A DNA stretch of 64,000 bases from Pseudomonas mosselii. Its GTDB lineage: Bacteria > Pseudomonadota > Gammaproteobacteria > Pseudomonadales > Pseudomonadaceae. Location: contig NZ_QJRP01000016.1 in assembly GCF_003205295.1 (NCBI RefSeq), positions 1-64,000 of the forward strand. The letters are read 5' to 3'. The translations under genes were made by a program, and so were the position numbers. This document shows, piece after piece, positions 1 to 9,383 of the stretch; positions within the stretch are counted from its first letter, which is position 1; every line of letters begins with the position of its first letter. Under the pieces are notes generated by a model, which made no database searches, was not told the DNA's origin, and saw only the letters and a list, made by a program, of their open reading frames with translations.

Positions 1-75
1 AACCAAGAACGCATCAGTCTCAGACTGAATGGCTTGAGTCCGGTAGAATTCCGAACCCAAGCGCTGGCCGCATAG
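1..75 (+). CDS. IS3-family transposase, C-terminal fragment
   Basis: The reading frame from base 1 ends at TAG (73-75). It encodes the tail of an OrfB-type DDE integrase; the residues ERISLRLNGLSPVEFRTQ match the conserved C-terminus of IS150/IS51-group transposases. The catalytic core is outside the window. It is followed 8 bp later by the element's inverted repeat, as expected for an intact right end. Confidence 0.7.
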   Translation, partial: NQERISLRLNGLSPVEFRTQALAA

Positions 76-107
76 CGCTACCTGTCCAACTTTCGGGGGT
101 CAGTTCA
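1..107 (+). mobile_element. Right end of an IS3-family insertion sequence (partial)
   Basis: The window opens inside an insertion sequence. The last 25 codons of an IS3-type transposase (stop at 73-75) are followed at 83-107 by a sequence whose reverse complement begins TGAACTGACCCC and ends AAGTTGGACA, the usual terminal inverted repeat of IS3-family elements of the IS51/IS150 type. The left end and most of the transposase lie outside the window, so completeness and target duplication cannot be judged. The element ends about 84 bp from the 3' end of the TetR gene. Confidence 0.75.
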
Positions 108-190
108 CGTAAAGGCGAAAAGGTGACTAAATGTCGACATCGCCTACGAATTAGCATGCAAAAATCAAAACAATCACCCCCGAACCCGAA

Positions 191-832
191 CTACCCCCTG
201 AAAGCCCGAACAAAAACCCCAACAGCCTCCCGCACATGCGCCTCAGCCTCATCCCCACTCAGCGCCTGCGCACATCCCAGCAACAACCGATAATCCGGCG
301 CCCCCTTCACCAGGCAGAAGAAATGCTCCGCCGCCCGCAACGGGTTGTCGATCCGCAGCAACCCCCGCTGGTCGACACAGTGCAGCAGCGCCGCCATCCC
401 GGCCATCACTCGCTTCGGCCCCGCCTCGTAGAAATACTGCCCAAACCCCGGATCCTGGCTACCGAGGGCAAAGATCAGGCGACTCAGCTTGACCGCCTCG
501 TCACTGCTGATCAGCGCCTGGAACCCCCGGGCAATGTTCAGCAGCACATCCTCCACCGCCACCCCTTCCGGATACTCGAACATCAAGTCAGGCAGCTGGT
601 TCTGGCAGGTGGACATGACCGCCGCGCCAAACAGCGTCTGCTTGTCGGTGAAATGGCTGTAGACGGTGAGCTTTGAAACACCTGCCGCCGCAGCGACCGC
701 ATCCATGCTGGTGTTGGCATAGCCAAGGCTGAGGAACAGGTGCTTGGCGGCTTCGAGGATGGCCTCGCGCTTGGCCAGGTCCTTGGGCCGGCCGGGGCCG
801 ATGGGTGCGTCGTTGGACATGAGGGACCGCAT
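191..832 (-). CDS. mexL: TetR/AcrR-family repressor, MexL-like
   Basis: A 213-residue TetR-family regulator. The N-terminal helix-turn-helix lies at about residues 20-65 (AAAAGVSKLTVYSHF is the recognition-helix region), followed by a helical ligand-binding domain. It is divergent from the RND efflux operon starting at 1004, an arrangement matching mexL-mexJK of P. aeruginosa, in which MexL represses the pump. The first Met (832) has no good ribosome-binding site; Met5 (820) is an alternative start. The family is certain. The MexL name is inferred from length and neighbours. Confidence 0.8.
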   Translation of the reverse strand: MRSLMSNDAPIGPGRPKDLAKREAILEAAKHLFLSLGYANTSMDAVAAAAGVSKLTVYSHFTDKQTLFGAAVMSTCQNQLPDLMFEYPEGVAVEDVLLNIARGFQALISSDEAVKLSRLIFALGSQDPGFGQYFYEAGPKRVMAGMAALLHCVDQRGLLRIDNPLRAAEHFFCLVKGAPDYRLLLGCAQALSGDEAEAHVREAVGVFVRAFRG

Positions 833-952
833 TCAGTGTGAAAGGGGCACATCTTACCGGGTCGTGAGGCCGTCGGCTGCAGCGTACGTCGCAACGCAAA
901 TATGGGTTTTCTCTGAAACGCCCGCTTCCCCGGCAAGGTTCGCTGACTTAAT

Positions 953-966
953 ATACTCGTCAGTAT
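953..966. promoter_or_regulatory. Candidate repressor operator between the TetR gene and the efflux operon
   Basis: ATACT-CGTC-AGTAT is a perfect 5-bp inverted repeat with a 4-base spacer. It sits about 40 bp upstream of mexJ and overlaps a -10-like TATAAA at 964-969. A small palindrome in a shared TetR/efflux promoter region is the usual operator position for this family. The link to the TetR protein at 191-832 is inference. Confidence 0.4.
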
Positions 967-1003
967 AAATATTCGATGCGCCCTCTGCCAAAGGTCATTC
1001 ATC

Positions 1004-2104
1004 ATGTTGCGTCGTGCGTTGTCCCTCGCCCTGCCGGCAGCCGCCGTGCTCTTGCTTTCCGCCTGCGGCCAGGAGGCCGCGCCACCCGCCGCGCCGCGCC
1101 CGGCGCTGGTGGTCCAGCCGCAACCGGCGCAGGCCTCGGCCGACAGTTATCCGGGCGAGGTGCGCGCGCGCTTGGAGCCCGAACTGGCGTTTCGCATCGG
1201 CGGCAAGGTCAGCAAGCGCCTGGTGGAAGAGGGGCAGCGAGTCAAGGCCGAGCAGCCGCTGGCCGAACTCGATCCCCAGGATGTGCGCCTGCAACTGGAG
1301 GCCAACCGCGCCCAGCTGGCGGCGGCCGAGGCCAACCTGGCGCTAGTGCGTGCCGAACGCGACCGCTATCAGAAGCTGCTGGACCGGCAGATGGTCAGCC
1401 ACTCCCAGTTCGACAACGCCGAGAACCTCTACCGTGCCGGCCAGGCGCGGCTGAAGCAGGCCAAGGCCGAGTTCGAAGTGGCCGGCAACCAGGCCGAGTA
1501 CGCGGTGCTGCGTGCGCCCCAGGCCGGGGTGATCGCCAAGCGCCAGGTCGAGGTGGGCCAGGTGGTGGCCGCCGGGCAGACCGTGTTCACCCTCGCAGCC
1601 GACGGTGAGCGCGAAGTGGCCATCGGCCTGCCCGAGCAGCAGTTCGCCCGCTTCGCCGTCGGCCAGACGGTGAGTGTGGAGTTGTGGTCGCATCCGAACC
1701 GACGCTTCGAGGGCCGCATTCGCGAGCTTTCCCCGGCGGCGGACCCGCGTTCGCGGACCTTTGCCGCACGCATCGCCTTCACCTCCAACGACACGCCGGC
1801 CGAGCTCGGCCAGAGTGCCCGGGTGTTCATCGAGCATGCCGAACGCTCGCCGCTGGCGGTGCCGCTCTCGGCGGTGACCGCCGAGGCCGGCCAGGCCTAT
1901 GTCTGGAAGGTGGGCAAGGACAACCGCCTGGAGCGTGCTCAGGTGCGCCTGGGCGCCTATGGCGCCGACAGCGTGCCGGTGCTCGAAGGGCTGCAGGCCG
2001 GCGACTGGGTGGTCGCCGCGGGTGGTCATGTACTGCGCGAAGGGCAACAGGTGCGGCCTGTGGACCGTAGCAACCGTGAAGTGAACCTGGCGGCCAAGGA
2101 GTAA
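1004..2104 (+). CDS. mexJ: RND efflux periplasmic adaptor lipoprotein, MexJ-like
   Basis: A 366-residue HlyD/AcrA-type membrane-fusion protein. An N-terminal lipoprotein signal ends in the lipobox LLSAC with Cys21 as the lipidated residue. Then come the lipoyl/barrel-sandwich halves, a coiled-coil hairpin (about residues 90-150) and beta-barrel and membrane-proximal domains. It links the inner-membrane pump to an outer-membrane channel. Start ATG 1004 has an AAGG-type site about 8 bases upstream. The pump gene follows after 6 bp, with its Shine-Dalgarno (AAGGAG) inside the end of this gene, so the two are co-transcribed. No outer-membrane factor gene follows, as in P. aeruginosa mexJK. Confidence 0.82.
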   Translation: MLRRALSLALPAAAVLLLSACGQEAAPPAAPRPALVVQPQPAQASADSYPGEVRARLEPELAFRIGGKVSKRLVEEGQRVKAEQPLAELDPQDVRLQLEANRAQLAAAEANLALVRAERDRYQKLLDRQMVSHSQFDNAENLYRAGQARLKQAKAEFEVAGNQAEYAVLRAPQAGVIAKRQVEVGQVVAAGQTVFTLAADGEREVAIGLPEQQFARFAVGQTVSVELWSHPNRRFEGRIRELSPAADPRSRTFAARIAFTSNDTPAELGQSARVFIEHAERSPLAVPLSAVTAEAGQAYVWKVGKDNRLERAQVRLGAYGADSVPVLEGLQAGDWVVAAGGHVLREGQQVRPVDRSNREVNLAAKE

Positions 2105-2110
2105 GTCCCG

Positions 2111-5100
2111 ATGGGTTTCAACCTTTCCGCCTGGGCGCTGCGCAATCGCCAGATCGTGTTGTTCCTGATGATCCTGCTGGCGGCGATTGGCGCCATGTCC
2201 TACACCAAGCTGGGGCAGAGCGAGGATCCACCCTTTACCTTCAAGGCCATGGTCATCCGCACCCTATGGCCCGGGGCGACCGCCGAGGAAGTGTCGCGCC
2301 AGGTCACCGAGCGCATCGAAAAGAAGCTGATGGAAACCGGCGAGTACGAGCGGATCGTCTCGTTCTCGCGGCCCGGTGAGTCCCAGGTCACCTTCATGGC
2401 CCGCGACTCGATGCATTCCGCGGACATCCCCGAGCTGTGGTACCAGATCCGCAAGAAAGTCGCGGACATCAAGCACACCCTGCCGCCCGAGGCGCAGGGG
2501 CCGTTCTTCAACGACGAGTTCGGCACCACCTTCGGCAACATCTATGCCCTGACCGGCGCCGGCTTCGACTATGCGGTGCTCAAGGACTACGCCGACCGTA
2601 TCCAGATCCAGCTGCAGCGGGTCAAGGACGTGGGCAAGGTCGAGCTGATCGGCCTGCAGGACGAGAAGGTCTGGATCGAGCTGTCCAACGTCAAGCTGGC
2701 CACCCTGGGCGTGCCGCTCGCCGCCGTGCAGCAGGCGCTCAGCGAACAGAACGCGGTGAGCACCGCAGGCTTCTTCGAAACCCCTAGCGAGCGCCTGCAG
2801 CTGCGGGTCAGCGGGCGCTTCGACAGCGTCGAGCAGATTCGCCAGTTCCCCATCCGCGTAGGTGACCGCACCTTCCGCATCGGCGATGTCGCCGACGTGC
2901 AGCGCGGTTTCAACGATCCACCCGCGCCGCGCATGCGCTTCATGGGCGAGGATGCCATCGGCCTGGCGGTGTCGATGAAGGACGGTGGTGACATCCTGGT
3001 GCTCGGCAAGGCCCTGGAAGGCGAGTTCGCCCGCCTGGCGCAGAGCCTGCCGGCGGGCATGGAACTGCGCAAGGTGTCTGACCAGCCGGCGGCGGTGAAG
3101 GCCGGGGTCGGCGAATTCGTGCAGGTGCTGATCGAGGCCCTGGCGATCGTCCTGCTGGTGAGTTTCTTCTCCCTGGGCCTGCGTACCGGCCTGGTGGTTG
3201 CGCTGGCGATTCCGTTGGTACTGGCCATGACCTTTGCCGCCATGCACTACTTCGGCATCGGCCTGCACAAGATCTCGCTGGGGGCGCTGGTACTGGCCCT
3301 GGGCCTGCTGGTAGACGACGCGATCATCGCGGTGGAGATGATGGCGATCAAGATGGAGCAGGGCTACGACCGGCTCAAGGCGGCGAGCTATGCCTGGACC
3401 AGCACGGCATTCCCGATGCTCACCGGTACCCTGATCACCGCCGCCGGCTTCCTGCCGATCGCCACGGCGGCTTCCAGCACCGGGGAATACACCCGCTCGA
3501 TCTTCCAGGTGGTGACCATTGCCCTGCTGACCTCCTGGGTCGCCGCGGTGGTGTTCGTGCCCTACCTGGGCGAGCGCCTGCTGCCGGACTTGGCCAAGCT
3601 CCACGCGGCCCGGCACGGCACTGATGGGCACGCCCCCGACCCTTATGCCACACCGTTCTACCAGCGCGTCAGGCGGGTGGTGGAGTGGTGCGTGCGGCGG
3701 CGCAAGACGGTGATCGTCCTGACCATCGCCGCGTTCGTCGGCAGCATCCTGCTGTTCCGCTTCGTGCCGCAGCAGTTTTTCCCGGCCTCCGGCCGGCCGG
3801 AGCTGATGGTCGACCTGAAGCTGGCCGAAGGCGCTTCGCTGAACAACACCGCCGAGCGGGTCAAGCAGTTGGAGGCGCTGCTCAAGCAGCAGGACGGCAT
3901 CGCCAATTACGTCGCCTACGTCGGCACCGGCTCGCCGCGTTTCTACCTGCCGCTGGACCAGCAACTGCCAGCGGCGAGCTTTGCCCAGTTCGTGGTGCTG
4001 GCCAAGTCGCTGGAGGACCGTGAGCGTCTGCGCAGCTGGCTGATCGGCACCCTTGACCAGCAGTTCCCCGACCTGCGCTCGCGGGTCACGCGCCTGGAAA
4101 ACGGCCCGCCCGTGGGCTATCCGGTGCAGTTCCGCGTCACCGGCGAGCACATCGAGAAGGTCCGCGCCCTGGCCCGCGAGGTGGCGGCCAAGGTGCGCGA
4201 GAACCCCCATGTGGTCAACGTGCACCTGGACTGGGAGGAGCCGAGCAAGGCGGTCTACCTGGATATCGACCAGGACCGCGCCCGGGCGCTGGGGGTGAGC
4301 ACCGCGCACCTGTCGAGCTTCCTGCAGAGCTCGCTGACTGGCAGCAGCGTCAGTCAGTACCGCGAGGACAACGAGCTGATCGAGATCCTTCTGCGCGGCA
4401 CCCCGCAGGAGCGGCGCGAACTGGGTAGCCTCGGCAGCCTGGCGGTGCCCACCGACAACGGCCAGAGCGTGGCCCTGTCGCAGGTGGCGACCCTGGAATA
4501 CGGTTTCGAGGAAGGCATCATCTGGCACCGCAACCGCCTGCCCACTGTCACCGTGCGCGCCGACATCTACGACAAGGAGCAGCCGGCGACCCTGGTCAAG
4601 CAGATCCAGCCGACCCTGGCCCAGATCAAGAGCGAGCTGCCCGACGGCTACCTGCTGGAAGTGGGCGGCACGGTGGAGGATTCCGAGCGTGGCCAGCGCT
4701 CGGTCAACGCCGGCATGCCTTTGTTCATCGTGGTGGTGCTGAGCCTGCTGATGATCCAGCTGCGCAGTTTCTCGCGGATGTTCATGGTGTTCCTTACCGC
4801 GCCCCTCGGGCTGATCGGCGTGACCCTGTTCCTGCTGGTGTTCCGCCAGCCGTTCGGCTTCGTCGCCATGCTCGGGACCATCGCCCTGGCGGGGATGATC
4901 ATGCGCAACTCGGTGATCCTGGTAGACCAGATCGAACAGGATATCGCTGCGGGCATGGAGCGTTGGCAGGCGATCATCGAGGCCACGGTGCGGCGCTTCC
5001 GGCCAATCGTGCTGACCGCGCTGGCGGCGGTGCTGGCGATGATTCCGCTGTCGAGAAGCGTGTTCTACGGGCCGATGGCGGTGGCGATCATGGGCGGGTT

Positions 5101-5176
5101 GATCGTCGCCACGGTGTTGACCCTGCTGTTCCTGCCGGCGCTGTATGCGGCGTGGTTCAGGGTCAGGAAGGACTGA
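2111..5176 (+). CDS. mexK: RND multidrug efflux transporter permease, MexK-like
   Basis: A 1021-residue RND (HAE1) inner-membrane proton/drug antiporter. It has TM1 near residues 12-30, a large periplasmic porter loop, TM2-6, a second porter loop and TM8-12. The proton-relay Asp pair in TM4 is visible at D402/D403 (GLLVDDAIIAVE). Length is normal for the family. It works with the adaptor upstream and must borrow an outer-membrane channel from elsewhere (OprM/OpmH-type proteins serve MexJK in P. aeruginosa). Substrates cannot be read from sequence; triclosan and macrolides are known for MexJK. A large inverted repeat follows the stop codon. Confidence 0.85.
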   Translation: MGFNLSAWALRNRQIVLFLMILLAAIGAMSYTKLGQSEDPPFTFKAMVIRTLWPGATAEEVSRQVTERIEKKLMETGEYERIVSFSRPGESQVTFMARDSMHSADIPELWYQIRKKVADIKHTLPPEAQGPFFNDEFGTTFGNIYALTGAGFDYAVLKDYADRIQIQLQRVKDVGKVELIGLQDEKVWIELSNVKLATLGVPLAAVQQALSEQNAVSTAGFFETPSERLQLRVSGRFDSVEQIRQFPIRVGDRTFRIGDVADVQRGFNDPPAPRMRFMGEDAIGLAVSMKDGGDILVLGKALEGEFARLAQSLPAGMELRKVSDQPAAVKAGVGEFVQVLIEALAIVLLVSFFSLGLRTGLVVALAIPLVLAMTFAAMHYFGIGLHKISLGALVLALGLLVDDAIIAVEMMAIKMEQGYDRLKAASYAWTSTAFPMLTGTLITAAGFLPIATAASSTGEYTRSIFQVVTIALLTSWVAAVVFVPYLGERLLPDLAKLHAARHGTDGHAPDPYATPFYQRVRRVVEWCVRRRKTVIVLTIAAFVGSILLFRFVPQQFFPASGRPELMVDLKLAEGASLNNTAERVKQLEALLKQQDGIANYVAYVGTGSPRFYLPLDQQLPAASFAQFVVLAKSLEDRERLRSWLIGTLDQQFPDLRSRVTRLENGPPVGYPVQFRVTGEHIEKVRALAREVAAKVRENPHVVNVHLDWEEPSKAVYLDIDQDRARALGVSTAHLSSFLQSSLTGSSVSQYREDNELIEILLRGTPQERRELGSLGSLAVPTDNGQSVALSQVATLEYGFEEGIIWHRNRLPTVTVRADIYDKEQPATLVKQIQPTLAQIKSELPDGYLLEVGGTVEDSERGQRSVNAGMPLFIVVVLSLLMIQLRSFSRMFMVFLTAPLGLIGVTLFLLVFRQPFGFVAMLGTIALAGMIMRNSVILVDQIEQDIAAGMERWQAIIEATVRRFRPIVLTALAAVLAMIPLSRSVFYGPMAVAIMGGLIVATVLTLLFLPALYAAWFRVRKD

Positions 5177-5179
5177 AAC

Positions 5180-5228
5180 ATCGCGGGTCAAGCCCGCTCC
5201 CATGGTGGGAGCGGGCTTGACCCGCGAT
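5180..5228. repeat. REP-type inverted repeat between convergent genes
   Basis: Two perfect 23-base arms (5180-5202 and 5206-5228) around a 3-base loop carry the core GCGGGTCAAGCCCGCTCCCA. This is the P. putida REP family whose arms begin with the CGCGGG core. It lies between the 3' ends of mexK and the DUF4197 gene, so the hairpin may also protect or terminate both transcripts. Confidence 0.85.
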
Positions 5229-5241
5229 CGGAACCGACACC

Positions 5242-5931
5242 TCAGAGCGCGCCGAACACCTTCTTGGCCAGGCTGGTCGCGGCACCGGCCGGGTTCTGGC
5301 GAATGCTTTCTTCCTGCTTGGCGATCATCTCGAACAGCCCGTCCAGGGCTTTCTCGGTCACGTAGCTCTCGATGTTGGCGCTCTTGGCGTCAACCACGCC
5401 CAGGCCTGCGGCCTGCCCGGCAAAGTTGTTGTACTGCTGGGCCAGGCCGACCTTGTCGGTGGCCTGCTTGACGATCGGCAGGAACTTGGCACGGATCTGC
5501 TCGCGGCTGCTCTTGTTCAGATACTGGGTGGCCGAGTCCTGGCCGCCGCTGAGGATGCCCTTGGCATCGGTCACGGTCATCTTCTTCACCGCGTCCACCA
5601 GGATCGCCTGGGCTTGCGGCACCGCAGCCTCGGCGGCCTTGTTCATGCTGGTTTCCAGGGCTTCGACCTGTTCACCCTTGCCGAACATCTTCATGGCCTT
5701 GGCGGCCTTGCCGAGGTTGCCCGGCAGTTCGATGCGCACGTCGGGGTTGTTGCTGAAACCGCCGGGGGTGCTCAGTTGCTTGACGGCGATCTGCGCACCT
5801 TGGGTGAGGGCGTCCTTCAGGCCGCCGGAGGCGTCGCTCTGGGACAGGTCGCCGAGCGACAGGGCCAGGGCGTTGGCCGACAGCAGCAGGCCGGCGCACA
5901 GGGTGGTGAAGCGCAGGGAGGAGCGGATCAT
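5242..5931 (-). CDS. DUF4197 family periplasmic protein
   Basis: A 229-residue protein of the DUF4197 family, function unknown. Start ATG 5931 is preferred over an in-frame Met 69 bases upstream. It has an AAGGAA ribosome-binding site and yields a clean signal peptide of about 23 residues ending in NALALS. The upstream extension has neither. The mature part is helical, without recognisable catalytic motifs, and contains repeated Lys/Gln-rich helices. It is transcribed in the same direction as plsB, whose stop lies 66 bp upstream, so they may be co-transcribed. Confidence 0.8.
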   Translation of the reverse strand: MIRSSLRFTTLCAGLLLSANALALSLGDLSQSDASGGLKDALTQGAQIAVKQLSTPGGFSNNPDVRIELPGNLGKAAKAMKMFGKGEQVEALETSMNKAAEAAVPQAQAILVDAVKKMTVTDAKGILSGGQDSATQYLNKSSREQIRAKFLPIVKQATDKVGLAQQYNNFAGQAAGLGVVDAKSANIESYVTEKALDGLFEMIAKQEESIRQNPAGAATSLAKKVFGAL

Positions 5932-5996
5932 GGGGATTTCCTTATGGGCAGAAATGAGCAGGTTCAGCGTACCGGGTAGAGGGTGATTGGGCCAGT

Positions 5997-8486
5997 TCAC
6001 TCAGTCGCCCCAGGCTCCGGCGTTTCATCGCGGTGCAAGGCCACCTGGCGGATCGACAGGCGCAGCTCTGCCGACAGCACGCGCTTGGCCACGCCTTCGG
6101 CCAGCTCGGCGAGCTTGTCGTGGTAGCCCAGCTTGCCATTGCCGTCCGGCTGCAGCACGCCCTCGCGCACCAGGGTCTGGATGAAGTGGCGGAACAGGGT
6201 CTTGTCGAAGAATTCCGGGGCGTTCAGTCCATGCAGGATCGACAGGCGCTGGGCCATCATCACGCACATCTCCTCCAGCTCTTCGGCGCTCAGCGTGTGT
6301 TGGCCGCTGTTGAGCAGCAACGAGGTGGCCATGTAGAAGCGCTGCAGGGTCTGGGTGATGGTGCGCGCGAGCAGAGTCAGCAGGACGAACTGCCGCGAGC
6401 TGGGTGCTGGACGCATGTAGATGTCCTGCTCCCTGCGCAGCAGCCCCTGCTCGACCAGCGCCGTCAGCCATTGGTCGATCACCTCGTCCAGTTGCTCGGG
6501 CGTCCAGCGCAGGAACAGCTCGGCCTGCAGGTACGGATACAGCGCCCGCACGTACTGGCCCAGCAGTTCGCGGCTCATGCGCGAGCTGCTGAGGAAGAAG
6601 CTCGCCAGCAGCCCCGGCAGGGCGAAGATGTGCAGTACGTTGTTGCGGTAGTAGGTCATCAGCACCGCGTTGGCTTCGTCCAGGTAGAGGATGCGACCCA
6701 GCGCGTCCTTCTGCTCGGCCAGCAGGTCCATGCCCAGCACATGCTCGATCAGCGCCTTGCCGTCGCCATCGGGCAGCGTGGTATGCGGCGAGTAGGGCAC
6801 CTGGCGCAGCAGGGCCAGGTACAGGTCGAGCACGCGGGTCAGGGCGCGTTCGTCCAGGGCCAGGCGGCTGGTCGACAGCAGGGCCAGGGCCACCAGGTTG
6901 ACCGGGTTGATCGCCGCGGCTTCGTTCAGGTGACGGGCAACCGTCTCGCCCAGGCGGGTGGTGGTGTCGTTGAGCCAGGCCGGGCGGAACTGCGGGCCGA
7001 GCGGCTGATCGCGCCAGCCGGGCTGCTGTTCGTCGAGGAAACTATTGAGGCGGATCGGTTCGCCGAAGTTGACGTAGACCTGGCCGAAGCGCTGCTTGAG
7101 CGCGCCGATGACCTTGAAGATGTCGAAGATCGACTCTTTCTTCTTGCTGGCGCCGCGCAGCTCGCCCAGGTAGGTGCGGCCTTCGAGCACACGCTCGTAG
7201 CCGATGTACACCGGAACGAAGACGATTGGCGTACGCGAGGAGCGCAGGAAGCTGCGCAGGGTGATCGCCAGCATGCCGGTGCGCGGCTGCAGCATGCGCC
7301 CGGTGCGCGAGCGGCCGCCCTCGACGAAGTACTCGACCGGGAAGCCCTTGGTGAACAGGGTGTGCAGGTACTCGTTGAACACTGCGGTGTACAGTGGGTT
7401 GCCCTTGAACGTGCGGCGCATGAAGAAAGCGCCGCCGCGGCGCAGCAGGCCGCCGATCACCGGCATGTTGAGGTTGATGCCGGCGGCGATGTGCGGCGGC
7501 GTCAGGCCGTTGCGGAACAGCAGGTAGGACAGCAACAGGTAGTCGATGTGGCTGCGGTGGCAGGGTACGTAGATCACCTCGTGGCCGGGGGCGATACCCT
7601 GCACCTGCTCGATGTGGTTGACCTTGATGCCGTCGTAGATCTTGTTCCAGAACCAGCTGAGCACCACTTCGAGGAAGCGGATGGCGGTGTAGGTGTAGTC
7701 AGAGGCGATCTCGTTGCCGTAGTGCAACGCCTTGGCCTCGGCCTTGGCGTAGGGGATCTTCTCGCGATCGGCCTCGTCGCTGATGGCCTGACGCACCAGC
7801 GGGTCATGCACCAGGCCCTTGACCAGGTTGCGTCGGTGCGAGATGTCGGGCCCGATCACCGCGGTCTTCAGGTTGCGGAAATGCACACGCATCATGCGTT
7901 GGGCCATGCGCACGGTGCGCTCGTGGCCCTTGTTGTGCTGCACCAGTTCGCGCAGGTGGATCGGCGCGGAGAACTGCACCCGGGTCTTGCGCCCCAGGAT
8001 CAGCACGCTGAGCAGGCGGCGCAGACGGCCGGTGACGGCCCAGCTGTCGGCGAACAGCAGCTTCCACGGGCTCGACTCGCTGGCGGGGGTCTGGCCCCAG
8101 AACACGCTGACCGGGATGATCTGCGCGTCTTCCTCGGCGTGCTGGCTGATCGCCGCGACCAGGCGCTCGAGCGTCGGTGGTGCGCCACGTTTGTCTTGGC
8201 GGCCGAGCCAGTCCGGATCGGGGGTCAGGTAGAAGAACGCCGCGGGCTCCTGCAGCGGGCCGACGGCCACCGGCAGCACCGGGCGTGGCAGCCCCGCCTT
8301 GGTGCACTCGTGGTCGATCACGGCCAGGTCGGTGAGCGACGGCGAGGAGAGGGCGTAGAACACCGGTCGGCTACGGTCGAGCTTGAGCGTCAGCGAGGAT
8401 TGGTTGATGGTTTCGGAGCGCACCCACAGGTAGAGAACGCGACGCAGGGCGCCGAAGATGAGGCGGCGCAGGGGGGAACGGGTCAT
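5997..8486 (-). CDS. plsB: Glycerol-3-phosphate 1-O-acyltransferase PlsB
   Basis: An 829-residue membrane-bound acyltransferase that moves an acyl group from acyl-CoA/ACP to position 1 of glycerol-3-phosphate, the first step of phospholipid synthesis. The catalytic HxxxxD motif (HRSHID) lies near residue 309, followed by the substrate-binding [11 protein letters not shown] block. Length matches E. coli PlsB (807 residues) plus a short extension. It acts at the cytoplasmic face of the inner membrane. The gene is divergent from the cold-shock gene at 8715. Confidence 0.95.
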   Translation of the reverse strand: MTRSPLRRLIFGALRRVLYLWVRSETINQSSLTLKLDRSRPVFYALSSPSLTDLAVIDHECTKAGLPRPVLPVAVGPLQEPAAFFYLTPDPDWLGRQDKRGAPPTLERLVAAISQHAEEDAQIIPVSVFWGQTPASESSPWKLLFADSWAVTGRLRRLLSVLILGRKTRVQFSAPIHLRELVQHNKGHERTVRMAQRMMRVHFRNLKTAVIGPDISHRRNLVKGLVHDPLVRQAISDEADREKIPYAKAEAKALHYGNEIASDYTYTAIRFLEVVLSWFWNKIYDGIKVNHIEQVQGIAPGHEVIYVPCHRSHIDYLLLSYLLFRNGLTPPHIAAGINLNMPVIGGLLRRGGAFFMRRTFKGNPLYTAVFNEYLHTLFTKGFPVEYFVEGGRSRTGRMLQPRTGMLAITLRSFLRSSRTPIVFVPVYIGYERVLEGRTYLGELRGASKKKESIFDIFKVIGALKQRFGQVYVNFGEPIRLNSFLDEQQPGWRDQPLGPQFRPAWLNDTTTRLGETVARHLNEAAAINPVNLVALALLSTSRLALDERALTRVLDLYLALLRQVPYSPHTTLPDGDGKALIEHVLGMDLLAEQKDALGRILYLDEANAVLMTYYRNNVLHIFALPGLLASFFLSSSRMSRELLGQYVRALYPYLQAELFLRWTPEQLDEVIDQWLTALVEQGLLRREQDIYMRPAPSSRQFVLLTLLARTITQTLQRFYMATSLLLNSGQHTLSAEELEEMCVMMAQRLSILHGLNAPEFFDKTLFRHFIQTLVREGVLQPDGNGKLGYHDKLAELAEGVAKRVLSAELRLSIRQVALHRDETPEPGATE

Positions 8487-8651
8487 GGGGTGGGGCCCTG
8501 GGTGAAAGTTTTCGTGTTTTACAGCCCGTTAGTCTGCCGTATCTGCGTAAGTTCAGCAAAATTCGGCCAATAACGACCCTGTCATGAATTTTTTTTGTTC
8601 CCTGTCATATACTCGGCCTGCCGCTTGCAGGATATTCGTGCAAGCTGCGTC

Positions 8652-8674
8652 GGCGCGGGCGGTGAGCCCGCGCC
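8652..8674. other. GC-rich hairpin in the cold-shock gene leader
   Basis: Nine-base perfect arms (GGCGCGGGC / GCCCGCGCC) around a 5-base loop lie 40 bp upstream of the cold-shock ATG and downstream of a -10-like TATACT (8608-8613). If transcribed it would be a stable 5'-leader hairpin. A regulatory role is inference. Confidence 0.4.
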
Positions 8675-8714
8675 AGCAAGGCGATCTTCAAAATAAAAAT
8701 CCGGAGTAGTTCAG

Positions 8715-8924
8715 ATGTCGTCTCGTGAGACTGGGAATGTGAAGTGGTTCAACGATGCCAAGGGTTATGGCTTCATTCAGCGCGAAGGTGGTGCGGACGT
8801 GTTCGTCCACTATCGGGCTATCCGCGGTGAGGGGCATCGCACCCTGGTCGAAGGGCAGCAGGTCGAGTACGCCCTCGTGCAAGGCCAGAAAGGCCTGCAG
8901 GCCGAGGACGTGGTAGGGCTCTGA
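8715..8924 (+). CDS. CspA-family cold-shock domain protein
   Basis: A 69-residue single-stranded nucleic-acid-binding OB-fold protein. Both RNA-binding motifs are present: RNP1-like KGYGFIQ (about residues 16-22) and RNP2-like VFVHY (about 29-33). It starts at ATG 8715 with GGAG 9 bases upstream. RNP2 normally reads VFVHFS, so the Tyr at the last core position is a small variation. Members act as RNA chaperones or transcription antiterminators; which paralogue this is cannot be told from sequence. It has a roughly 100-base leader with a hairpin. Confidence 0.9.
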   Translation: MSSRETGNVKWFNDAKGYGFIQREGGADVFVHYRAIRGEGHRTLVEGQQVEYALVQGQKGLQAEDVVGL

Positions 8925-8945
8925 GCCTCGCGGCTGCACGCTCAA

Positions 8946-8973
8946 GCTGCAAGTTGACCGTGGAACTTGCAGC
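8946..8973. terminator. Hairpin between convergent cold-shock and hypothetical genes
   Basis: Perfect 10-base arms (GCTGCAAGTT / AACTTGCAGC) around an 8-base loop sit between the stop codons of the genes ending at 8924 and 8989. There is no strong T-run on either side, so termination efficiency is uncertain. Confidence 0.45.
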
Positions 8974-8988
8974 CTGATGCGAACGCCT

Positions 8989-9366
8989 TCAGTGCGTGCG
9001 CCAGGTGATTTCCTGCTCACCGTCGGCGCTGATGCGGATCCAACGATCGGCATCTTCTTCCCCGTCTTCCTCTGTCCAGCTGCCAGGCGCGCAACGCACT
9101 TCGACGTTGAGCGCGGCAAATGCCGCGCGGGCGCAGGCGATGTCGTCGGGCCACGGGGTCTGGTCGCTTTCCAGGTACAGGCTGTTCCATTTCCCCACAG
9201 CCTTCGGTAACCAGGTGACCGGAATGTTACCGGCCATGCACTTGAAGGTCTGGCCTTTCTGCTTCCATTCGCTGCACGGGCCCAGGGCCTGGGCGAGCCA
9301 GTCGGCGATCTGCTTGTGATCGACGTCGTCGTCCTTGAGGTAGATCTCGATATCGGGTTGACGCAT
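8989..9366 (-). CDS. Conserved hypothetical protein
   Basis: A 125-residue acidic soluble protein with no signal peptide or membrane segment, starting at ATG 9366 with GGAG about 9 bases upstream. It is rich in Trp and Asp/Glu; segments such as YLESDQTPWPDD and SWTEEDGEEDADRW stand out. I do not recognise a catalytic motif. It lies immediately upstream of the cold-shock gene's convergent end and 17 bp after the rlmA stop, in the same direction as rlmA and dapE, so it is probably the last gene of that transcript. Function unknown. Confidence 0.75.
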   Translation of the reverse strand: MRQPDIEIYLKDDDVDHKQIADWLAQALGPCSEWKQKGQTFKCMAGNIPVTWLPKAVGKWNSLYLESDQTPWPDDIACARAAFAALNVEVRCAPGSWTEEDGEEDADRWIRISADGEQEITWRTH

Positions 9367-9383
9367 GGGGGGCTCCAGTGTGC

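Noticed and set aside
2264..5203. Very long open frame on the minus strand opposite mexK
   Set aside because: Antisense shadow of a high-GC gene: His/Gln/Arg/Asp-rich translation without motifs, while the plus strand encodes a complete RND pump.
6033..8573. 846-codon open frame opposite plsB
   Set aside because: Low-complexity shadow translation; PlsB with intact catalytic motif occupies the other strand.
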